DNA of 64,000 bases from Apis mellifera (taxonomy: Eukaryota; Arthropoda; Insecta; Hymenoptera; Apidae): contig NC_037650.1 in assembly GCF_003254395.2 (NCBI RefSeq), positions 4,151,001 through 4,215,000 of the forward strand, given 5' to 3'. Below, piece by piece: positions 1-13,330 of this stretch. The notes under the pieces were generated by a model, which saw nothing but the letters and a program-made list of their open reading frames with translations, had not been told where the DNA came from and did no database searches. Both the position numbers and the translations under genes were made by a program. Position 1 is the first letter of the stretch, and each line of letters opens with the position of its first letter.

Positions 1-3000
1 ACACCCCACCGTCCCCTTCCCCTCCCCTCCTCGAGTAAGAATCGAGAAACCAACCCCGAGAAAGGGGAGATAGCAAAATTGAAATTGTACCTACCGATAT
101 AGCGTGTGTAGCATGGCGGCGGTCCCATTCGGTTCGATGAAATGATTTCTGTTGAGAGAGGGAGGGAGGAAGGGAGGGAGAAGGGGGAATCTAGAGGCAC
201 GAGATTCGAAAATTTGTAGAGGATTTTTATTTTATTCGTATATCGAGATGATTAAAATTACGGAGAGGAATGAAAGCGTGTCGAGATTACGTTCCCTTTC
301 CTCGAAAACTTTGTACGAAATGGAAAAGTATATCCAAACGAACACGTGGATTCGCGTTGAAGAAATTTCAGAGATTTTCGCACGAGTGCTTCTTCACGAA
401 TTCTTCATCGAGTTAACGACGATATTAGGCGAGGTATGCGCGTGCAATCGTGGACACAATTACCGATAAGACGATCGAGTGGCAAAGGAACGGGATGAGT
501 CAGAGAGAGAGTCTCTCCATGACTGGCCTTGCTAGTAGAAACCATGGCTCGCGTCGCATCGGTTTCATCCTCGGCCGGGCAATGATCATTCTCTCCCTCA
601 TGGTGGACGTGCGGGACTGACAGACTGGAGGCTTCGCGTTCATTAGCTAGCTATTCAGTTCAACGGGCCAACTGGCGAGGGTGGATTCTGACTCCGGTGG
701 CTGTTGGAATGTCCGACATGTTACTCTATCCTCGCACATAATTACACCAAGCCTTGGCAGCCTCCGTGAGTCCGCCCTTGCGCCACCGTTCACCTTTCCC
801 TTCCTCTCTCCCCCCTCCCCTCCAGCTCCCCGGGAATAAAATCACAGCCTTCCGGCGGCAGATCCGTCCAGCATCTGCTTTAACACCATCGTTCGTTCAA
901 AGCTTTGGAAATAGTTTACGGTTACCGCCACCACGGTGAATCGATTTTCTCGGTTCTTGGATTCTTGGATTTATCTCCAGTAGAGATAAATCGCGCGGAA
1001 AGGAAAAAAACTCGGGTTTTCCTTCGCTCGAAATATAATTTGCCGACCGAATCGATGACCGATTGGAAAAAATTATTAGCGTTTATTTTTTCTTCGATGA
1101 ATGTAAGAGAATCGTGTAGGGAATTGGAATTACACGTACGTAAACGAAAACAGAACGGGTTATTATTATCGTGTTGTTAAACAGGAATCGATGGAAATGT
1201 GTACGGTTCTTATACGAGTTCGCTTAATAAGATTATCTCGATAATCGGTAAACGAAAGTATACACACGAAGCGAGAAATTCGAGGAAGCATAATATAAAC
1301 GGATACGATCGATGGTAGTTGGCGATTTTGGCTCGTCGATTAAACTCCTCGATACCGTGATTCTAAATCCTCGAGCGAAAGTTTTTCCCTTTTATTTTTT
1401 CGCGTATTATTTTCCTTTTTATTTCGCTGACCCAAGCTGACGGGAGAGGAAGGAAGGATAAAGAGGGCGCGCTACTTACAAGGGTCCAGTGACGAGGAAG
1501 AGGGCTGCCGCCACATTGTCTGCCGATTCTTCGAGGATGACTGGTCGTATTGAAAAACCGGAATCCCGAGGAGCGCTAATGTGGCATAACGCGGAGGCTG
1601 TGTCTAAATCTCTCTTAAAAAAAAAAAAGAAAAAAAAGAAAAAAGATCCAAAAAAGATCCGTTTTTCTTCCCCGACCTACGCGATCCCCGCGCACGTACG
1701 AAATCGATTCTCGCTAATTAAAAAAATCGAGAGATATATATAAATATATATCTTTTCGAAATTTGGGATTGGAAGAAACAGAGAGGGAGGGGAATATTGT
1801 TCGATCGACTTTGGAATATTTTCTTCGAATTATTTCCCCGGATTTTTCTCCGAGCTCACGACGACGAGAATCAATCAGAACACTCGAACGACCCATGATC
1901 CCATCGGTGGATCCCGGGTACCGCGAATTCGAAGGACCCTCGTACGTCAACCGCAATCGTCCCAATAAAAATATTTCCTCCCCTGGCATGGAACGTGGAT
2001 TTTTCTTCGCGAAGAAAGGAAGGGGCCGAGGAAGAAATAGCTTCTACCTCGAAAATATTTCCCCGTGTAATAGGGGACATTTTCGATTTTTCCATCCTCC
2101 CCAATTCCTTAAAAAATATCCTTAAAAAATACCCCTTTTCTCATCCCTCCCAAACTTTTAATATCCGATTATTTCGATTATACTCGAAAATACGAGGGAA
2201 TTAAGATTCGGTTTTACGGTGTTCGATCGATAGATCGAATCGGATTGGAGGAGCAAATTCGGAGGAGGAGGAGGAGGAGACGCGAGTAAAAAAAAAATAT
2301 TTTTTCACCGGTGTTCTAATAGAGGCGCGTGACGATGCAGTATCCGCGACCTTTCCGTCCTCTCTTCCTCTCTGCTCCCTCGTACGGATCTCCTCCTCCG
2401 TAAGAGGAGATTAGTGAGTTAGGCTCGCGCGTTTATCCATCCACGAGTCGCGAACGGGCAAAGAGAGAAAGACGGTGGGAGGAGGAGCCGTTCCTCCTCG
2501 CTAAGATAATTACGATCTGTGGCGTACGTCTGTTTCTAGAGAAGAAGTCTTTGGCCAGGGTGAAGCCGCTTTTACACGCCCATTTAACCAACGGGCGTGG
2601 CGGTAATTTATTTCGACAACCGGCGAAACCGTGTTTTTCTTCGCACCTCTCGAGCTGGGCCTCGAGATGTTCACTCGCTTCCGGAGAACGTGTCTCTTTC
2701 AATTCTTTTAATCGACAATCCCAGACAGACGCGAGAGTACAATCGCGCGTCAACACTTTTCCACCGAAGCGAGCAAGAAGAAATTCCAACTATTCCGACT
2801 AGCGAACAAAGTACGATCCATTTTCCAAAAAATGAAAAAGAGAAGGGGAAAGAAAGCGAGAAGAGGACGTCTCGAAGAATCGACCCGCTCTTCAACTTCT
2901 CAATAAAAAAAGAATATCGACAAAAAAAAAATGGAAAGAGCGGTGTCACCTTCTCCGAAATTGGCGCGAAAACGAGGGAGCCGGCGCGCCACGGGGTTAC

Positions 3001-3440
3001 CTTCTACTACTACGAATCGCCGTGAGAAAGGGAATAAATCTCGTTCACCTCCGGTACCTGCACGTGCTATCCAATGGGGCAAACTTTGACGCACACAGAG
3101 CGTACCCACACTGCGTCGGGATGTGTGTGCGGGTGGTGAAGACTCGTGGAAGGACTCCGTGGCGTGGCACAGAAGGTTGTTGCAGCGGATGGACCCGACA
3201 CAAGGAATCCGGCCTACAAAAGATTCCGCCGCGAACCGGCCACCACCACCACCACCGCTCTTCCCTCCATTCATTCGCCCTCGACTCAATGTAGATTTTT
3301 CCCATAGGTAAGGCTGCGGATCGAGAGAGAAGAGCGGGAAGGTGAGCGTGTCGTGGTAAGAGGGGGTGGGCCCCATCGAGGAGAAGGGCCCAGGTACACG
3401 CAGCGTCCGGAAATCTCTACTTACTCGAGAGACGTTCAAT

Positions 3441-3512
3441 GCCTCTCTTCTCCACCCCCTACCTCCCTCCTTTTCTTCTTCTCTCTTTCTCTCTCTCTCT
3501 CTTCCTTCCTTC
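3441..3512. repeat. Pyrimidine tract with CT microsatellite
   Basis: A nearly uninterrupted C/T run ending in (CT)n and (CTTC)n on the + strand. It is low-complexity DNA, not coding. Confidence 0.85.
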
Positions 3513-3730
3513 CGTGGTCCGTGCCCCTTGTTTCTCTCGCTCTCCCGCGAGGGCCTATACAGCCCCTACTTTTGTGTAGTTATTACCAGGCGCGCACGGA
3601 TCACGGCCGAATCGCAAGCTAGGGATCTAGCGCGCTCTTCCAGATAGATCTCCTCCACCTAATACTTGTACTCCGTCCCGTCGCCCACTCCTACTCTTCC
3701 TCGAGGGGGTCGACGCTTTTGCAAGAACCC

Positions 3731-3755
3731 TTTTTTTTTTTTTTTTTTTTTTTTT
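3731..3755 (+). repeat. Poly(T) run, 25 bases
   Basis: An uninterrupted T homopolymer. On the - strand it would be a poly(A) tail-like tract, but no retroposed sequence or target duplication was seen beside it. Confidence 0.9.
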
Positions 3756-5316
3756 GATCGATCGATTTCCACCGGGGTACCGGCACGCTTTTTTTCTTTC
3801 CTTCTTTCGATTCCAAAGGAATTCCTCTTTGTTGGCGGTGGGGAGAGCTCGAGATCACCCGAGATCGATCGATCTCCTCGAGATAACGCTTCCATTCCAC
3901 TCTTTGTTTCGCGGTTTCTCCCCGATCTCACCGCTCTTTTTAACCCTTCTTTACGGATGCTAGGGCAGAGTTGGATTCGTAGGAACGTAATACGTCGAGT
4001 TGTTTTATAATCGTATCGTGAATTTCTTCGTCGCGTTTCGAATTATAAATGTCAGTGTTTTATAAGAGGAGAGAATTTCGAATGTACGAAATTATTTGAA
4101 AATATAATATAATATTTTTTTCAATCGATCAAATTCAATTTAAAATCTTTCTCGTAGCTATTAACACATCTTGGATCGATTGAAGTTAATTATTTGGATG
4201 AAGTTTCGAACAAAAGTATAAAGAGAGCTACCTCTGGATGAAGTCGAGTTCTCGTTTAACCTTCCTCTCTTTCTCTTTCTCTTTCAAAATTCGAATCGTG
4301 GAATATATTCTTTTTACGGAATCGAAGAATAAACACTCCCCTTAGAATTTAGAAGTTTGGGTTTAATGTTCTTTTTTTCGAACAAGAAGCGTGGACAGGA
4401 AGAAAAAATTTCCGCGGCATGGTGTGGATCATGGATCGGAAGAAAGAAATCGTGAGAAGCGATCTCGTTTTCCAGGACGACGGGGGCTCGGTTCAAAAGA
4501 TGCCGTTTCCGTTTCTCGGGTCCAGTTCTCTTCCTTCGCTTCGTCGGTGTGTATTTTGACGGAGGGTGCACACCCCTCGCCACGGTCCATTTTGATTCGC
4601 GATTATGAGAGAGGAGAAGGGTGAGGAAACTACGATGGACAGATAATGACGGTGTACACCGAGAGAGGGTTGGGTTCCAAATTCATCGTCTATGGAACTG
4701 TTTAATTTGTCCTTTGTACACCCCTTCTTTCGCTGTATCAGTGTCGTTGATCTCGATCGAGACGAGGATCGATCCCTCGACTTGATAAGGAAAAAAGGGG
4801 TCTGCGATAATTTAAGGGTGTTAATGACGGACGGACAAAGAAAATTTTAGATGGATATCCTTTCTTCATGGACGTTGGTCGAGAAGTAAAGAATGATTCC
4901 AGGGAATTTTTTCATGGATCGCGCGGTAATCGATTATCTCTCGCGTATCTCGCGTATATTTTTTCGTCGAGAGCTACATTTTTCTTGTTCCCCTGCTTGT
5001 TTATCCGCGTCACGAGAATCCGTCTTAAGTCAACCGTGACAATCCGACGAATCATCCGTCATAAATTATCATAGTTGGAAAAAAAAAAAAGTTTGTACCA
5101 GGATTGGACCAAGACATGAAACGAATTTTTTCCAGATCTTTGTTTTTCTTTCCATTTATTATACGGATGCGTCACTTTTACGAACGTTTGAGGAATAGTT
5201 TTTTAATCAAATATTCGTACACGCGATATTTAATTACTGTTCACGATTCTCGATAACAATTCAAATTCATTCCTGCTTGAAACAAGTCTCGCAAATATCG
5301 CTATAATTTTGTCATA

Positions 5317-5344
5317 AATATATATGTATATATATATATATATA
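5317..5344. repeat. (TA)n microsatellite
   Basis: Alternating TA with one TATG interruption. Confidence 0.85.
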
Positions 5345-5430
5345 AAACACACGTTCGATTTACACGGTTCATAGTACAGCTAGTATTTAAAGAGGATCGG
5401 ACACGACAGAGCAGAAACAAGGCCATCCTT

Positions 5431-5500
5431 CTCCTAATTGGTCCATTCCGGGTAATTAATGGGCCGTTAATTAACGCCGACAGATGCATCATCAACATCC
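5431..5500. promoter_or_regulatory. Candidate homeodomain-site cluster
   Basis: The block contains a CTAATTG word, TAATTAAT at 5453-5460, the palindrome GTTAATTAAC at 5466-5475 and a CAGATG E-box about 5 bases further on, with no simple repeat. TAATTA is the core of many Antp/Pax-type homeodomain sites. Regulatory function is inferred only. Confidence 0.3.
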
Positions 5501-5982
5501 TCCTCGCGCAGGTGCGTCATTCTCTCGTGCCCTTTGCTCCCAATCTCCTGCCATCTTTGTTTCTCTCCCGAGGCCTGTTTTTCTCCCGAGATAACGAGAA
5601 TGATTTATCAAAAAAAACTCGTGGAAGAATCGTGGTCTAAACTCCCCCTCTCCAAAAGAGATTCTAAATATTTTCGAACATAGGGGGGGAGTTGAACTCG
5701 TTCGAAAGGGGTCGAACGCGCGAAGAGCAAGCGAATTTCCGCGATTCAACTTCTTAGGGAATCGGATCGGGCACAAATCTCGAGTACTTATTCTTGTTCG
5801 AAAAGGAAACTTCACCTGCCATTGAACGTGTACCGATCTCTCCTCCTCACCTGTTGCGTATTGTTGCACTCTCGAGGCAACCCGATTTGCACGGTGAATG
5901 CACTTACGGCCGTCTATCGAGGACCTCGTATGAAAAACGCGGTCTCGCAGCCTCGCAGGCTTTTCCCCCCAAAAAAAAGGAA

Positions 5983-6065
5983 AGAGAGAGAGAGAGAGAG
6001 AGAGAGGAGGGAAGAAGGGAAGAAAAAGAGAGGAGGAGAGTCGAACTCGCGCGCGCGCGCGCGCG
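5983..6065. repeat. (GA)n followed by (CG)n repeat
   Basis: (GA)n at 5983-6006, a purine-rich bridge, then 18 bases of uninterrupted alternating CG at 6048-6065 followed by more purine-pyrimidine alternation. Alternating CG of this length is a potential Z-DNA former. Confidence 0.85.
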
Positions 6066-8075
6066 TGTACGCGTGCGTCCTTTTCATCGCGAATTCTATT
6101 CATACCGACGAACTTCATAGAAACGCGCCACCGATTGTTCGGCCGCCTCTTGATCTTGATTCCCACCCGGTCCAAGTCAACTTGCCTCGTCGATCTTTTT
6201 ATTGGAAACGCGTTCGAATAACGCCTATGGCTTTTCGTTCTTTTCACGCTTCCTTTGGGGTGGATCATCGTTTAAGGGGAAATAAAATGGGATCTGTTTA
6301 AGGTATCTAGCGGTTAAAGGGAGAACTTAATAGACTTTTTTTCTTCTTCTTTTTCTTTTATTTCGAATATTCTCGATGGACAGGTTTTATTTATCGGCAA
6401 GAGCATTTGCATAGATCATTCCAACGTGTAACGCGTAAACGTGTTATGTGTGCTTTGGCTTTCTGCCTCGTTTCAAAAACTAAATTCTACGTTTTCATGT
6501 ACTCGTATTAAGATAGATAGAATAATTTCGGTAATAATTTTGATTTTAATGTTCTAAGTGTACAAAATAACGAATCGTTTTATAACCTTTTGCATCGGTT
6601 TTGAATTAATAATTTCGAGAAATAAAGAAACTGTATTATACGTTACGGAATCTATTTATCGAAATAAATACAAACAAGTTGATAGAGTTTGAATTCGCAC
6701 CGCTTCCGGTACAATTTTTTAAATAATTGAGTAAACGAACTGCACGATGAGGATACGCGGGCAACATGCTCGAAAATGCTATTGATTTTTAATTTCGAGA
6801 AATCGACTCCGCGTATCGATTCCGCATCGTTGCGCGCAAATCGAATTCTGGAAGTGCATCGATAACCGTGAAAATTGGAACGAGCTTATAAACATTCGAC
6901 GTGGCCCCCTAATCTCGTCCGCCGCCACCCTTCCGGCGCGGCAGAACCCTCTCTCGCGTTGACAATTACCCCGCGTTTTACACTTGATTTGGCAAACAAC
7001 CGCCGATCTCTCGAAGAATCGTTTCTCTTCCGCGCACTCGATGAATTATTACCCGAGGAAAGTTTTTTTCCACCTCGCCCCTCGCGAATCTCGAGCGTTT
7101 CAATTTTCCACTCTCCCTCCACCAACGATTCCGCCAACTTTTCCACGGAACTGGAAAGGGCGGAAAGGTGCGTTGCGCGCCAGGTTTTCAGCTTCGGGCT
7201 GAAACCGATTCCTTCAAGCATTCTCGAAGGAAACCTTCTCTCGAGGACATTGGATCGAGGGGGATGCAGATTCTTCGAGAGTCTTTTGGAAATTGGGGAG
7301 AAACTTTGTCTTTTTTTTAATGGAAAAAAAACTTCGTTCGATATCGTTGAGAAAAGAACGGAAGGGTATTAAAAAGGGGATCTTTTCGCTTAAAAAATCG
7401 GCGATTTACACTGGTGGTGGCGAATTTTAGAGAGAGAGAGGGATGGGTAGTGAAAGATGGCGCGACGCTGTCTGGTCCGTTTTTCGTTCAGGTAAACGGA
7501 TGCTGCTGGTAGTGCCAGGTGTTGACCTGGTCGGGGCGAAAAATATATAAATTATCCTTGGGGAGTTCGAGGAACACCCCGGGGTGAAAATTTACGAGCC
7601 AATTAATCGTAATATCGACGGGTCGGCGACGCGTTCACGACTACCGCTCCGCTGCTTTCTCGCCACGTTGGTTCTCCTTTTTCCGAGGCGAGATCGGAGA
7701 TAACGTCGTTGGTGTCTCAATTCGACACACCAGACGGACATGTCTCGATTGTCTTGTCGTGAAAAAAAAAAAAAACACGCATCGATTTCCTTCCGTCCAA
7801 GATGCGCGCAAATGTTGCTCGCAACATGAAGAAATTCGTGAATGGAAGATCGATCTCGAAATTTCCGAGTAATTAAAAGAAAATCCAAACCCTTTTTTTT
7901 TGGTCCAAATTTATTTTTCTCGCGAAATTCCATTCGTAACACTTTCCTTCCCTCTTCAACGCGAATTCCAAGGATAGTTTTTCGAATTTTCTTGACCAAC
8001 GCAAGAGATCGGAATTTCCTTATTGCGTGTTGTATAAAAAAGAAGAGGGAGGAAGAGAATCGAGAGAGGACAGCT

Positions 8076-8114
8076 TTCTCTCTTCCTCTCTCTCTCTCTC
8101 TCTCTCTGTCTCTC
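8076..8114. repeat. (CT)n microsatellite
   Basis: CT dinucleotide run with small interruptions, in non-coding DNA. Confidence 0.85.
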
Positions 8115-8612
8115 GAAAAAATCCGTAAAATCGCAAGTAAAACGAAGGCGTAAGAAGAGAGACCGGCCTTCACAGCCGTGAAATTCGGCGGTCGAGACAC
8201 CTGCAAACCGATCTCTCGGTTCGAACGACCGGGCCAGGCCATGATTTATGCCTTCAGCAGGTGGAAAGACGACAGGGGAAGGGGAGGGAAGGTAAGGAGG
8301 AACCGAGCCGAGAGAGCGAGAGAGGCAGAGAGGAGGTCGAGGAAGCACGCGGTTTTTCGAAAGTGCGCGGCGAGCGGCCTTTGTTGGCGGGATTTTGCGA
8401 TTCGCTAGGCCATTTCGAATATTCCCCGGGTTCCGTGGAGACCCAGAGGATCCTCGCGTCTCCTAATAGGCTTTTCCCTTGGTCGAGATTCGTCCTTCGT
8501 GAAAAATCTTGGAAGAGAAGAAGGATGTATCGGAGGATGTTGGCTCGCGGCTCGTTCCTCGCCCTTTCCTTTCTCTCTCTCTCTCTCTTTTTATCTCGCC
8601 CGAGCGAGATCC

Positions 8613-8659
8613 AAGTAAGAAAGAAAGTAAAGTAAGCAAGTAAGTAAGTAAGTAAGTAC
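8613..8659. repeat. (AAGT)n tetranucleotide repeat
   Basis: Degenerate AAGTAAG units become perfect AAGT units toward the right end, a typical microsatellite. Confidence 0.85.
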
Positions 8660-11600
8660 GTGGAACACGAGATCCGACGGGATAATACGGTTTACCGGGA
8701 TCGCGCGATCCTTTCGTCATAAAGAGGATCCCTGAAAAAACATTCTCCCTTGAATGCTTCTCGAGGTGGCGCCTTTGTTTGCTCGGTTGTCCTAAAAACG
8801 CAGAACTCTGTTGTTTTTATAAAAGGGATACCGTCTTCTAGATGTTATTCGGGACCGTATTACACAGTTTCAATAGGAAATATCAACGGATATATTTTTC
8901 CAATAAGCTTTCTCTTTTTTCAACTTCTTTTTTCTTCTTACTATATGTATATATATGATATATATTTACAAATTAGTTCCATTAATTTTTTCCTATTTAC
9001 CTCCGTCCATCACAAATTTAACGTGTAATAAAATCATAATATATACAAAATCATCGTTTGAAATCGACGAGATATTTATTATCATCGAACGGAACACCTT
9101 TATTATTATCGAATTATCGAAACATTCGTGTATCTCTCGGTGTCGATACCGAGCGTCGTGTTATTAAACAAGCACAACACTCGGTAACAGTATTCGAGGA
9201 ATTTTAATATTTATAAAACTGCGCACAGTTCCCTACCGATTCTCGAGCATCGAGCGAACCTCTGCTCGAATACTCGTCGAAACGAAAATTCGCGGGCATA
9301 TTTCCCGAATCGCGTATATCCCGATGATTCGCCGAGTCCCAATATTATCGGATAGTTTGCGTTGCATCCCGATCGCCGCCATTCATCTCCATCGTTTGCC
9401 CGTCCGTCCAACTATGGAAAAACAGTGGCAAAAGAGTGATCACCTGTTGCTAGGGAATAAAATAATCGGCGGACAGTGCGTCACATGGGGAATTATTTTC
9501 GTTATATTCCGCCCCGAATATATACACACACATGTATATAGCAGTATCGGCGGATAAAATTTTTCCACGCGCATTCGTATCGGCGATTACATTATTATGC
9601 GATATATATATATGTATATGTATATATGCACGTATACACGCGCGTGATTTTCCGCGTACGATAAATCATGGACGCAGGCGAGTCCCGGGGAGGGGAGGAG
9701 AGAGGCGACGATGGTGGAAAAAACGAGAACGCGTGGAAACGCGAGGGATAAACGATCCGTTGAAAATTATACCGGCATATTCGACCGGGTATCAACTGGC
9801 GCTTTTATTGTCCCGAAATGTCTGGCGCATCGATCAAAATCCTGTGCAAAGCATCGCATTACTATATCCCGATACGAATCGAATAACCGTCGGATGATAA
9901 AAGAGGGGCTTTTAAAAAATTGGTGTAAATTGTATCCGGAGAATTTGGAATTGTCGGATTGTTGGAATAATTAAGAATGAAAAAAAGAAGAAGAAGAGGA
10001 GGAAGGGAAATTAATAGATCGACGAGAAGAGAGAGAAGTTTGGCGGCGCGTGGGAAAGGAGGGTGTCCTGCAAGAGTTAATGAGCATAATCCCTGTCACC
10101 CTGACGAGCTGAGATTAGAAGAGATCCCATCCGGACGACGAGGCACGGGATCTCGTGCCACCTGTGTCCTGGGTGCCGGGTGGTGGTGTCCTGCGGCGTG
10201 GCACACCTATTCAAAACCGAGGAGGAGAAGAAGAAGAGAGAGAGGAAGAGAGAGAGAGAGGCTGTTCTCTCTGTACTCGAGAGAGGCTGTTTGCCAAGGA
10301 ACAGCGCGGAACCGGTGGATGGTGGCAGAAAAAGAGGAGGCAGAGTCGCGCGAGTAAGAATAACCGCTTGGCAAACAAAGGGTCCACCGCGATAACGAAC
10401 CTGTCGACGCGGGCCTCGAACTCGTTCCGAACTCGTTTCCGTTCTCCTGGGTGGGGAGAAAAATCGTTAACTCGTTGCACTAGGGTTGCAACGCTTGCAG
10501 ACGCGCGATCGTGCCTCGCAGATTTTTTTCGGCCGCTCCACCGGATTTTTCCTCATTTTGGAACAAGATGGACAATCTTGGAGAGAGAAAGGAAAATTTT
10601 TTTCTTCGAGGAAATTTAAGGGGAGAAATTTATTGGGATCGAAAGAAAAATAATTCAAATCGTATAATAGATAAAGTTTTTATTCGCGTGAATACAGAAG
10701 AAAATTTGTATAGAATTTTTATCGACACAACTCGTGTCTATTCGCGCATATTTACGATCCGATAGAAGATGAGATTGTCCACGCGGTGTTTTGCGGTCCA
10801 CGAGGTGGTGTTCCCTTTCGGTAGGGACGAAATTCGAGGAGCCGTTTCTCCCACGATTATTTCCTCTCGCTCAGGAGGCGGGCTCGAATAGCACGGTCCA
10901 GAGATGTCCTTTCGAGATGACCGCTGCTGAGATCGTGAATGAAATTCCTGGCCGCCATTCAGCTCGACGATCTCGTCTTCCTACGAGATCATCGATAATG
11001 CTTCTCGTATTTATTCCCGTGTCGTCAACTTTTTCTTTTTCCTTTCTTTCTTCTCCCCTCATTCCGCTTTGCAAAATTTTCTCCCAAAAGAAAATTCGAA
11101 CTCGTGTACAATGTCTCTTTAAAAAAAAAAGATATTAGATATTAGGAAAACAGATTTTACGCGATCTTTTTCACATTTGCGTTTACGTAGAGAATTTTTG
11201 AATGAAATCGATGGAAAAAATAGATGGCAAAAATTCAAGTCTTGAAAAAATTGTCAACGATCTCGCGTTAATCGTAAATTCCATCCCGAAACTGGAATAT
11301 TTCCCGGTATTTTGGCGATCAGGTAGCAGCCCGGCTCCCATTCATAGCTTCCCACAGGTTCTCGCAGTTTCCACGAAACGGCTTTCCACGCGCGGCTTAA
11401 AGAAAAGGGCTTTTGCAGCGGTTGTGTGAAATCGGTGAAAATATCGGATCGCCTTCGTTTCCACCGTCTTTGTCTCATCGGGCTCCTTTTCTTTTCTTTT
11501 TTTTGCCGGAATAACGAGCGAGCGGGCAAAATCGGGATCGCTGTTGGGTGATCCTCGTGGATCCGAGGAGGGGTCGTCGAACCGAGAGGAGGGTGAATCC

Positions 11601-12285
11601 CTCGAATTAAGGACGAAGAACAAGAGAGGAGGAGGAGAAGAGGGAGCTGTGCGAGGAGAAAAGAGAGGAGAGGAGAAAAATATAAAAAAAAATAAAATAA
11701 AAGTGAAACGATTTCGGTGGCGGTATCGTATTACCACTCTTTCCCCCTCGTACCTGAAATTACCTGGAGTCGCAAGGCGATTCCTACGCCCCTGTTCGAT
11801 GGCCGGGGGTGAAAGGGAGGGAAGGAGTGACGGCGGGTCGAGAGAGAGACAAGGGAGGACGTGCGATCGGTCGACAGCTATACCGAGAAGAAGGATGTCT
11901 CTGGAAGGGTGCCACTACGCTCAATCGTAACTCGTTAACACGGCCATTGAACGAACGGCGGATGAAACGGCCACGATTCTTGTCTGGCTGGAAAAAAGAA
12001 AAAAAAAAAGAAGAGAAAAAAGAAATAGAAAGAAAGGAAAAAAAATAAAGTAAAATAAAATAACGAAAGGTAAACAATTTTCTGGTCGATTCAAGAACCA
12101 CGTGATTTCCATTGTGAGAGAGAGAGAGAGAGGAACTAGGTGGTGGTAGGATTATCGAGAAACAAGGATGGTAATCTTTTATTTCACCCTTCCTTCTCTT
12201 TCTCCTTCTTTCCGTTTCATCCCGTTTCATTATTCCGTGAAACGGGAGAGGAGGGGAAATCGATAGAGAGGTTAAGGAGATCGCG

Positions 12286-12316
<31 letters not shown>
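12286..12316. repeat. (GATA)n tetranucleotide repeat
   Basis: About 7.5 perfect GATA units. Confidence 0.9.
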
Positions 12317-13020
12317 CTCGGTGGGAGGGAGCACGATCAATTCCCAATTTGTCTTTCACTTTTGACGGGACGGAATTCCTGGCCGGATTATCGAAAGTGT
12401 CGAATGAAAGGGCTCGGCCACAGAGGCATTACCGAGTCGGGAGGAGAGTCTATTGAAGGACAGCGGTGTCTCGATTGCAAGTTCAACGATTCCGGTGTAT
12501 CGACCGATCCTTAATGGCCGGTCGAATGGTAAATGGATCCAAACAGCGGCTAATCGTGTGCCTGCCTCTTATGAATCGGCGTGCTGGAAGCCACCCCTCT
12601 CCACGTCATTGAATTCCGCCTGAAACGCGAATCTGAGAATGCATCGGCGCATCGTGGTCGATCAACGGTAACGCTCGAAACAATTTCGAAAATGGATCCA
12701 ACTTCGAATTCGAGTCGTGACTCAATATTTTTTTTGAAACGAATAAAATTGCGTTCGGTAATAAATATTGTGATTAAAAAAAAAGAAAAAGAGAGAGGAA
12801 GAAGTGATTAACTCGGACGACGAGAAGAGGGGAAAAAAGATGGAAAAGGAAAAAAAGTATAGGAGAAAGGAATAAAAAAAAAAAAAGAGGGTTGAAGGGA
12901 GGAGAAGAAAGAGCGGAACGCAGAGGCAAGCAACGCCCCCGTCCGCCGACGTATCGCGTTCTCCAAGAGCAGATGTTCCCCAGTTCTACCGAGTTTCGGC
13001 ACGGGCTGATTGACAGTTGA

Positions 13021-13330
13021 ATAGCCAAGACTACCTGGGGACTCGTGGTGTCCTTACGTCCTTCTTTCAGGCTGCATGTAAGTAATCGTTAGTCGGTGTA
13101 ATGCCAAACCGTTAGCCCTCATCGAGGCCTTGTTACCTGTTTATCGAAGCACCTATATATCCTTGGTCATAAACTAAACGGACCAATAATCCCTTGCACA
13201 TCAATTATAGAATAACTGCTCTCCAGTTGTTCATAATTCTTCTTCATTCTTAATGAACATTTGCGTACAGAAGAATGGTAATAAAATTTTAAGCTGGCTG
13301 ACATCTTACTTTCGATGGAAAGATCGTAAA
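13021..13330. promoter_or_regulatory. Candidate conserved non-coding block
   Basis: This stretch is free of the simple repeats that surround it and has balanced composition, which suggests constrained regulatory DNA or a small non-coding exon. It includes a good splice-acceptor-like TCCTTCTTTCAG-type tract ending at 13070 and a perfect GTAAGT donor at 13078-13083. Cross-species conservation is not visible from one sequence. Confidence 0.25.

Larger units (their letters stand above)
1..5280. other. Intergenic DNA, no gene recognised
   Basis: No open frame here shows protein-like composition. The longer ones are Arg/Ser/Phe-rich translations of purine/pyrimidine-skewed DNA. The block holds an interrupted A tract near 1617-1645, a pyrimidine tract at 3441-3512, a 25-base T run at 3731-3755 and a moderately AT-rich stretch at 4010-4300. 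An intron or UTR of an unseen gene cannot be excluded. Confidence 0.6.
5281..13020. other. Intergenic DNA with microsatellites
   Basis: No supported gene. Frames of 100-260 codons occur on both strands (for example - strand 5492-6268 and 7592-8242), but they run through GA/CT repeats, overlap other frames on both strands and match no family I recognise. Named repeats in this block are listed separately. Confidence 0.6.

Noticed and set aside
3731..3755. Poly(T) as the tail of a - strand retroposon
   Set aside because: No body with gene similarity and no target-site duplication was found.
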